NCBI RefSeq assembly: GCF_003952505.1
Contig: NZ_CP034450.1
Coordinates: 806,001 to 870,000 of the forward strand
Direction: 5' to 3'
Source: Mesorhizobium sp. M4B.F.Ca.ET.058.02.1.1
Lineage (GTDB): Bacteria > Pseudomonadota > Alphaproteobacteria > Rhizobiales > Rhizobiaceae
DNA length: 64,000 bases
Of this stretch, positions 57,106-64,000 are shown in pieces. The position numbers were made by a program, and so were the translations under genes. Within the stretch, counting starts at the first letter, position 1, and every line of letters starts with the position of its first letter. The notes under the pieces were generated by a model, which saw only the letters and a program-made list of their open reading frames with translations, was not told the origin of the DNA and did no database searches.

Positions 57106-59403
57106 TACCGACCTTTTCAGTTTCTCTTTCGTGTTCGTTCCGGCCTTCGCCGCGAGGCGGCGTGGCAACGACCGAAGCCGGCGGCAGGATGATCGAGATC
57201 ATCGCGCCGCGGCCACCGTGGAAATCCGCCGGCGCATCGTTGAGTTCGAGCCGGCCGCCATGGTCCTCCACGATCTTCTTGACGATAGCGAGGCCAAGGC
57301 CAGTGCCTTTTTCGCGCGTCGTCATATAGGGCTCGAGCAACCGCTGCCTATTCTCGCGCGGCAGTCCCCTGCCATTGTCGATGACATCGATTCGGATGGC
57401 GCCATTTTGACGTCCGGCTTGAATCCGGATTGTGCCGTCCGAACGATCTTTTGCTTCAAGTCCGTCAATGGCCTCGGCGGCGTTCTTGATGACGTTGCCG
57501 AAGGCCTGCGCCATCAGCCGGCTGTCGAAGGTGCCCTTCAGTGGTTCGCTGCCGAAATCGCGCTCGAAAGCGATGTCTGAACGACTGACCTCGACCAGGA
57601 ACGAGGCTTCGCGCAGCGATTCGCGCAGGTCGATGGCCTTCATCTCCGGTTTCGGCATGCGCGCGAAGGCCGAGAATTCGTCGACCATGCGGCCGATATC
57701 CTCGACCTGGCGGATGATCGTGTCGGTGCATTGGTCGAAGACCTCGCGGTCCTCGGTGATGACCTTGCCGTAGCGGCGCTTGATGCGCTCGGCCGAGAGC
57801 TGGATCGGCGTCAGCGGGTTCTTGATCTCGTGGGCGATGCGCCTGGCCACGTCGGCCCAGGCCGAAGAGCGCTGCGCCTGCACAAGGTCGGTGATGTCGT
57901 CGACCGTCACGACATAGGATTTTTCCTCCGAGCCGTCATCGCCCGCCTCGATGGTTATCTGCACGTTGAAGGTCCGCTCGGCGCCGCCACGGTAGAAGGT
58001 CACCTGCTCGCGATAGACCGGCTTGCCCGATTTGCGGCCGATTTCGAAGACGCGGCCGACATGCGGCAGCACGGCGGACAGGTTCTGCCCGAGCGCGGCG
58101 CTGGCCGAGATCGCAAGCATGGTTTCTGCCGAGCGATTGACGATGGTGATGATGCCATAGGGATCGACGCCGATGACGCCGGCGGTGACGCCTGCCAGCA
58201 CGGCTTCCGAAAAGCGCCTGCGCTCGTCGATCAAATCCTTGGCGGAGAGCAGCTCGTTGCGCTGCGATTTGAGCTCCAGGATCATGTTGTTGAAGGTGTC
58301 GCCGAGCGAGGCGACGTCGCCGTCGGAAAGTCTGACGGGCACGGCGACATCGAGATTGCCGGTCGCGACCTCGTCGGCGGCACCGATCAACTGGCGGATC
58401 GGCCGCACCAGCCGGTCGGCGACCGCTATGCCCGTCCAGATCGCCGACAGGATGACGATCAGCGTCAGCGACAGGTAAGGCAGCGCGAAGGCCACCTGTG
58501 AGGTGCGGCGGTTGTCTTGCAGGTTGCGGTATTCGTCGCTGTTGGACCGCACGATCTGCCGTGCCTTGATCACATCGGGATCGACCAGCCGGATGGTGTA
58601 GAGATAAAGACCTTCGATCTCGCGCAACTTGACGATGGCGCCCATGATGTTGCGGGTTCGCGGCTCGATCAGAACCGGCCTGCCGTCGGACGCCGTTTCC
58701 ACCGCGCCCGGCGGGGCTCCGGCATGGCGAAGTCGGCATCGGTCTTGGCGCTCATCACAAAGGAGCCGTCGGGCTTGATCAGTGCGGCATGCGCCAGCGA
58801 GCGGCCAACCGCTTCCTTGTTCATCAGATCGAGGAAACCGGTACGGTCGAGGCCATAGAGCGTGCGCGAGGCATCGAGATCATAGGCCATCGACAACGTC
58901 GTGCCCTGCAGGTTGCGGGCATTTTCCTGCACATAGGCGTCGGCGATCGACAGCGAGGAATTGACGATCGTCTTGGTGCGGATCTCGAACCAGCGGTCGA
59001 GGCCGATGTCGAGCGTGATCGAGGCGATGATGGCCACCATGATGGCGGGAATGGCGGCGACCAGAGCGAACATCGCGACGATGCGCACATGCAGCCGTGA
59101 GGCCGCCTTGCCGTGCCGCCGCGCCATCACAATGCGGTGAACCTCGCGGCCGATCAACGCAATCAGGAATAGAACGAAGACAGCGTTGAGCGCGATCAGC
59201 GCCATCGTGGCTTTTGCATCCGGCGCGATCGGCGTCGCCCCGACCAGAATCGCAAAGGAGATCGCCGCCGTGATCAAAGCGCCGGCAATCGCCAGCACGC
59301 CGGGCAACGCCAGCAGCCGGCGTCTGTCCTCAACGCCGGGCTTGCTGAAAAGCGGTTCGTTCAGTGTCGGGGCCTGGGAAGCCATATCGCCGTTTAGAGT
59401 CAT
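57095..59403 (-). pseudogene. ntrY: sensor kinase NtrY, interrupted by a one-base frameshift
   Basis: The N-terminal frame (59403 to about 58713) carries the membrane sensor region (ALITAAISFAILVGA; MALIALNAVFVLFLIALIG; IVAMFALVAAIPAIMVAIIASI) and ends in wrong-frame residues. The second frame (about 58712 to 57095) has a HAMP, a PAS domain, the H box [18 protein letters not shown] and the N/G boxes NGRGLP and GTGLGLAIV. One more C in the run at 58713-58716 restores EPPPGAVETASDGRP and a roughly 770-residue kinase. Because NtrY/X is conserved core machinery, a sequencing error is likelier than a true knockout. NtrY phosphorylates NtrX. Confidence 0.9.
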
Positions 59404-59589
59404 TGCTTGCGTCGGATGTATGCAACGCATTGTGGCGATTATGCAACAAGTGTGGCCAGGACGGAAATCTTTCCCCGGCTTATTCTGCTGGAAGGACCAT
59501 CCGGCCAGGGTCGATCAGAGTCGCCCTAAAGGTCTGCGGACATGCCGGCAACGGGCGGACGAGCCTCCGCCGTGCGTGCTGGCCGGCAT

Positions 59590-60429
59590 TCAACTCGCCA
59601 TCCGCCCGCGCCGCAAGCCGCGTGGCGTTTGCCCGATCTCGCGACGCATCCAATATGCCATATGCGATTGGTGCGCGAAGCCTGCCTGATGTGCCACCTC
59701 GCTGGTGCTGAGGCCGCCGCCTAGTAACAGAGAGCGGGCGCGCTCGACCCGGCGCCGTAGGACGTAGCGGTGAACGGTCATACCTGTCGCCGCCTTGAAC
59801 CATGTCCTGAGATGGGAACTGCTGGCGTTGGCAACGCGGCTCAGCCTGTCAATCGTTAGCGGCTCATGAAGGTGAGCATCGATATGCTCCAGGACGTGCC
59901 TGAGCTGAGTGTTCGACAACCGGACGGGTCGATCGGTCTCCCGATCGCCGAGGCCCAGCAGCCGCACCGCAAGCGCAACGCCGAGGCTTTCGATGAACAG
60001 GGGTTCGGTCGGCGCGCCTGTGTCGTGACCGCTTTTGAGCGCTCGCACGAGATGTTCGATCCGCTCATCCCGGACGAGATGGCGCGTGTCGAGCCGGCGC
60101 ATTGTTGTGCCTCCCACCTGCCGCGCGACGTCTTCGAGCAAGGCGGACGGCAGGCGAACCTCGATTGTGCGGAACGCGGTTTCCGCCTCGAAACCGCCCT
60201 CCTGGTCAGCGGGCACGAAGTCGATGTCGCCAGCACGCCGCAGAAAGTGTCGTCCAACGTCACTGCAATAAGAATGGGTGGCCGCGCTGGCGTGAACCAT
60301 GATCCTGTGGTGATGCGCTCGCGGCAGCCTGAAGGCGCCTGCTTCGACATGCCTCGAAACCATTGTTATGCCCGTCGGGACCTGGTCGGGATCGAGCTGT
60401 GCGTGCATACAGGTAGGCCTCGAATTCAT
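59590..60429 (-). CDS. AraC-family transcriptional regulator
   Basis: 279 residues from the ATG at 60429; other starts are possible at 60513 and 60363. The N-terminal cupin-like region is AraC_binding_2-type (AGDIDFVPADQEGGFEAETAFRTIEVRLP). The C-terminal double HTH is IDRLSRVANASSSHLRTWFKAATG and STSEVAHQAGFAHQSHMAYWMRREIGQTP (given in full only to 20 per piece: STSEVAHQAGFAHQSHMAYW). It is divergent from the neighbouring oxidoreductase gene, its likely target. The pair separates ntrC from ntrY. Confidence 0.85.
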   Translation of the reverse strand: MNSRPTCMHAQLDPDQVPTGITMVSRHVEAGAFRLPRAHHHRIMVHASAATHSYCSDVGRHFLRRAGDIDFVPADQEGGFEAETAFRTIEVRLPSALLEDVARQVGGTTMRRLDTRHLVRDERIEHLVRALKSGHDTGAPTEPLFIESLGVALAVRLLGLGDRETDRPVRLSNTQLRHVLEHIDAHLHEPLTIDRLSRVANASSSHLRTWFKAATGMTVHRYVLRRRVERARSLLLGGGLSTSEVAHQAGFAHQSHMAYWMRREIGQTPRGLRRGRMAS

Positions 60430-60523
60430 AGCAAAACCTGTCCAAGATTTGGCGGTTCCTGCGCGACTTTCAATGCCGGCGCCCCCTAAACCCAAGCCTC
60501 GTTGCCAATGCAAAGAGGTTGAT

Positions 60524-61414
60524 ATGGGTTACTATGTTGTCGTCGGCGCAGGGCCGGTTGGACGCGAAACGGCTCGGCTGCTCGGTGAGGAAGGAAATAA
60601 TGTCGTCCTCACCAGCAGGAGCTTGGGTTCCATCGATTTGCCCGGCGTCCGCGCGGTACAGGCCGACGCCGCGGATGCCGCCGAGCTGTCGCGCATGGCC
60701 CGAGGCGCCGATGCGATCTTCATGTGCGCCATGGCCGCCTATGATCGGTGGCCGACCGACTTTTTCCCCATCCTCGACGGCACGGTGCGCGCGGCGGAAG
60801 CCGCCGGCGCGAAAATTATCCTGCTCGGAAACCTCTACGGCTATGGTGAGAACGCCGAAAGTCCGCTGCACCCGGACTTGCCGCTCGATCCGACATCAAG
60901 GAAAGGTACGACCCGCACGATAATGTGGCAACGAGCACGCCGCGCCGATGCACCAGCCATCGAAGTGCGGTCCAGTGACTATCTTGGACATGGCGCGATC
61001 AGCTACTTCTCGCTGCTGGCCCTGCCCTCCGTCGTCGAGGGAAAACCCGTCTCGTTCGTGGGAAACCTCGATGCTGCTCACGCGTGGACGTTCACGAAGG
61101 ATGTGGCCAGGACGCTTGTGGCGTCGTCCCGTTACACGGGCGAATGGGGACGGGCATTCCACGTGCCCTCGCAATATGCCTCGCCCCGTGAACTCATGCG
61201 GAAAACAGCCGCGATGCTCGGCAGGGAGCTTTCGGATCTGCACTCCTATTCCGTCTCCGAAATGGAGGCTCTGGGCCTGCACGAGGCCGTGGAGATGCGC
61301 TACCTCTTCGACCGCCCGCTGCTGGTCGACTCCTCCGACACCGAGCATCTTCTTGGCGTAACCGCCAGCAGCCTGGACGCGATGATCGCCGACACGCTGC
61401 GCGATCATCTTTGA
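60524..61414 (+). CDS. NAD(P)-dependent epimerase/oxidoreductase (SDR extended family)
   Basis: 296 residues from the ATG at 60524 with AGAGG upstream. Rossmann motif YVVVGAGPVGRETARLL (3-19), later DAIFMCAMAAYDRW and the conserved IILLGNLYGYGENAES; the YxxxK catalytic pair is not clear. It may act on a small aldehyde or sugar derivative. It faces the AraC gene across 94 bp, so the regulator probably controls it. Confidence 0.8.
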   Translation: MGYYVVVGAGPVGRETARLLGEEGNNVVLTSRSLGSIDLPGVRAVQADAADAAELSRMARGADAIFMCAMAAYDRWPTDFFPILDGTVRAAEAAGAKIILLGNLYGYGENAESPLHPDLPLDPTSRKGTTRTIMWQRARRADAPAIEVRSSDYLGHGAISYFSLLALPSVVEGKPVSFVGNLDAAHAWTFTKDVARTLVASSRYTGEWGRAFHVPSQYASPRELMRKTAAMLGRELSDLHSYSVSEMEALGLHEAVEMRYLFDRPLLVDSSDTEHLLGVTASSLDAMIADTLRDHL

Positions 61415-61459
61415 GCAGTCGCGCGGCAGCATGGCGCCGGCTCGGGAGCCAATCTCCGG

Positions 61460-62916
<1,457 letters not shown>

Positions 62917-62920
<4 letters not shown>

Positions 62921-64000
62921 GAGCGGTCTCCTTCAGCTTCTTCGTCGACACCGTGTGCGGTCTCCTTCCAAGCCGGCATCAGGATGCGGAACGTGGTTCC
63001 CCGCGGCGTCGAATCGCATTCGATGATGCCGCCATGCTCGCCGACGATCTTGGCCACCAGCGCCAGCCCGAGGCCGGAGCCGTTCGGCTTGGTGGTGATG
63101 AACGGGTCGAACAGGATCGGCAGTATGTCCTCCGAAACACCGGGACCGTTGTCGCGCACGCAAAATTCCAGCGGCAGGGACACGCGATCCTGCGTTCCCG
63201 GCACCGAAACACGGATGCCCGGCCGGAAGGCAGTGGACAGCACGATCTCGCCTTGCGGGTCCGAACCGATCGCCTCGGCGGCGTTCTTGACCAGGTTGAG
63301 GAACACCTGGATCAGCTGGTCGCGGTTGGCGAAGACCGGAGGAAGCGATGGATCGTATTCCTCCAAGATCTTGATCCGTTTCGCAAAACCGTTCTTGGCA
63401 ATCGCCTTCACATGGTCGAGAACGACGTGGATGTTGACCGGGTAGCGGTCGATTGGCCGTTCGTCGGAAAAGACCTCCATGCGGTCGACGAGTGAGACGA
63501 TGCGGTCGGTCTCGTCGGTGATCAGCCGGGTGAGCGCGCGGTCCTCGTCGGAGGCTGACAGTTCCAGCAACTGGGCGGCGCCCCTGATGCCGGACAATGG
63601 GTTCTTGATCTCATGCGCCAGCATGGCGGCAAGGCCGGTGACCGAGCGGGCGGCGCCGCGATGCGTCATCTGTCGGTCGATCTTGTCGGCCATCGACCGT
63701 TCCTGGAACATCACCACCACCGTGCCCGGGAATTCCGGCACCGGCGCCACGTAAAGGTCGACGACCTTTTCGATGCCAAGGCGCGGCGATGACACATCGA
63801 CCCGGTATTCGTTGACCGGCGCCAGGCGCTCGCGCACCTGGTCGACAAGGGTGAGCAGCGGGCTGCCGAAGGGCACGAGCTTGGACAACGTGTTGCGGGC
63901 AAGCATGGTCGCGCTGGAGCGAAAGAAATCCTCCGCATCGGCATTGGCGAAGGTGATGAAGCCGCCGGCATCGACCATGATCACCGGGCGGCGGATGGTG
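62917..64000 (-). CDS. ntrB: nitrogen regulation sensor kinase NtrB, N-terminus beyond the window
   Basis: At least 361 residues; the frame is open to the right edge ([17 protein letters not shown]), so the true start lies past 64000. PAS domain first (about 1-110), H box [20 protein letters not shown] box [13 protein letters not shown], and ATP-binding DNGPGV and GSGLGLALV. It phosphorylates NtrC under control of PII. Complete family proteins are about 380 residues, so little is missing. Confidence 0.96.

Overview
The window reads as a piece of an alphaproteobacterial (Rhizobiales, most likely Mesorhizobium-type) chromosome carrying one prophage. The assignment rests on the high GC content, on the conserved order rlpA-dacF-tmk-holB-metG-tatD, and on the order ntrB-ntrC-ntrY-ntrX-dat-hfq-hflX-mazG, which is typical of that group. 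No species name can be read from the sequence itself.

Region 1 (1-541) is the left host flank: one small hypothetical gene and a complete tRNA-Ser(UGA) on the minus strand. Region 2 (503-35996, about 35.5 kb) is a prophage bounded by a perfect 40-bp direct repeat. That repeat is the 5' half of the tRNA, from the anticodon loop outward. From left to right it carries: a tyrosine integrase and a ribbon-helix-helix regulator, divergent from an excisionase-like gene; a tightly overlapping early operon ending in an SF2 helicase and a TOPRIM primase; an HTH protein, small terminase-like protein and large terminase; a secreted-protein moron; a cassette with a tail fibre, GH108 endolysin, spanin- and holin-like genes and a proteasome-like Ntn hydrolase; then the virion genes (portal, fibre, capsid, decoration, gp4-like adaptor, gp10-like stopper, GNAT, ejection proteins with a lysozyme domain). 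This is the plan of a short-tailed, P22-like podovirus. The right 7.4 kb (28.5-35.9 kb) is accessory: small secreted or membrane proteins, a ParB-like protein, a Cro/CI-like XRE regulator beside a membrane protein, a divergent early operon, and a Rap1a/Tai-like immunity protein.

Two things make the prophage unusual. It has replaced the 5' half, and therefore the promoter, of the tRNA gene it entered; the displaced half-tRNA and its promoter-like sequence lie at 35957-36118, and a decayed third copy lies 0.7 kb further on. It also has a junction at about 18.19 kb where a tail-fibre gene runs out of frame into a capsid gene that lacks its 5' end, which suggests a deletion and possibly a defective prophage.

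Region 3 (35997-37355) is a non-coding scar with duplicated tRNA-flank sequence, a 5-bp tandem repeat and an orphan lasso-peptide-like leader ORF. Region 4 (37356-64000) is ordinary chromosome: cell-wall genes (rlpA, a dacF relative lacking two catalytic motifs), DNA replication and translation (tmk, holB, metG), a metabolic stretch (TatD, MBL hydrolase, alpha/beta hydrolase, ureohydrolase, aldose epimerase), an ECF sigma/anti-sigma pair, and the nitrogen-regulation block, into which an AraC regulator/SDR pair has been inserted between ntrC and ntrY. Three genes (ntrY, the aldose epimerase and the phage Ntn hydrolase) are each broken by one missing base in a C/G run, which looks more like base-calling error than three independent mutations.
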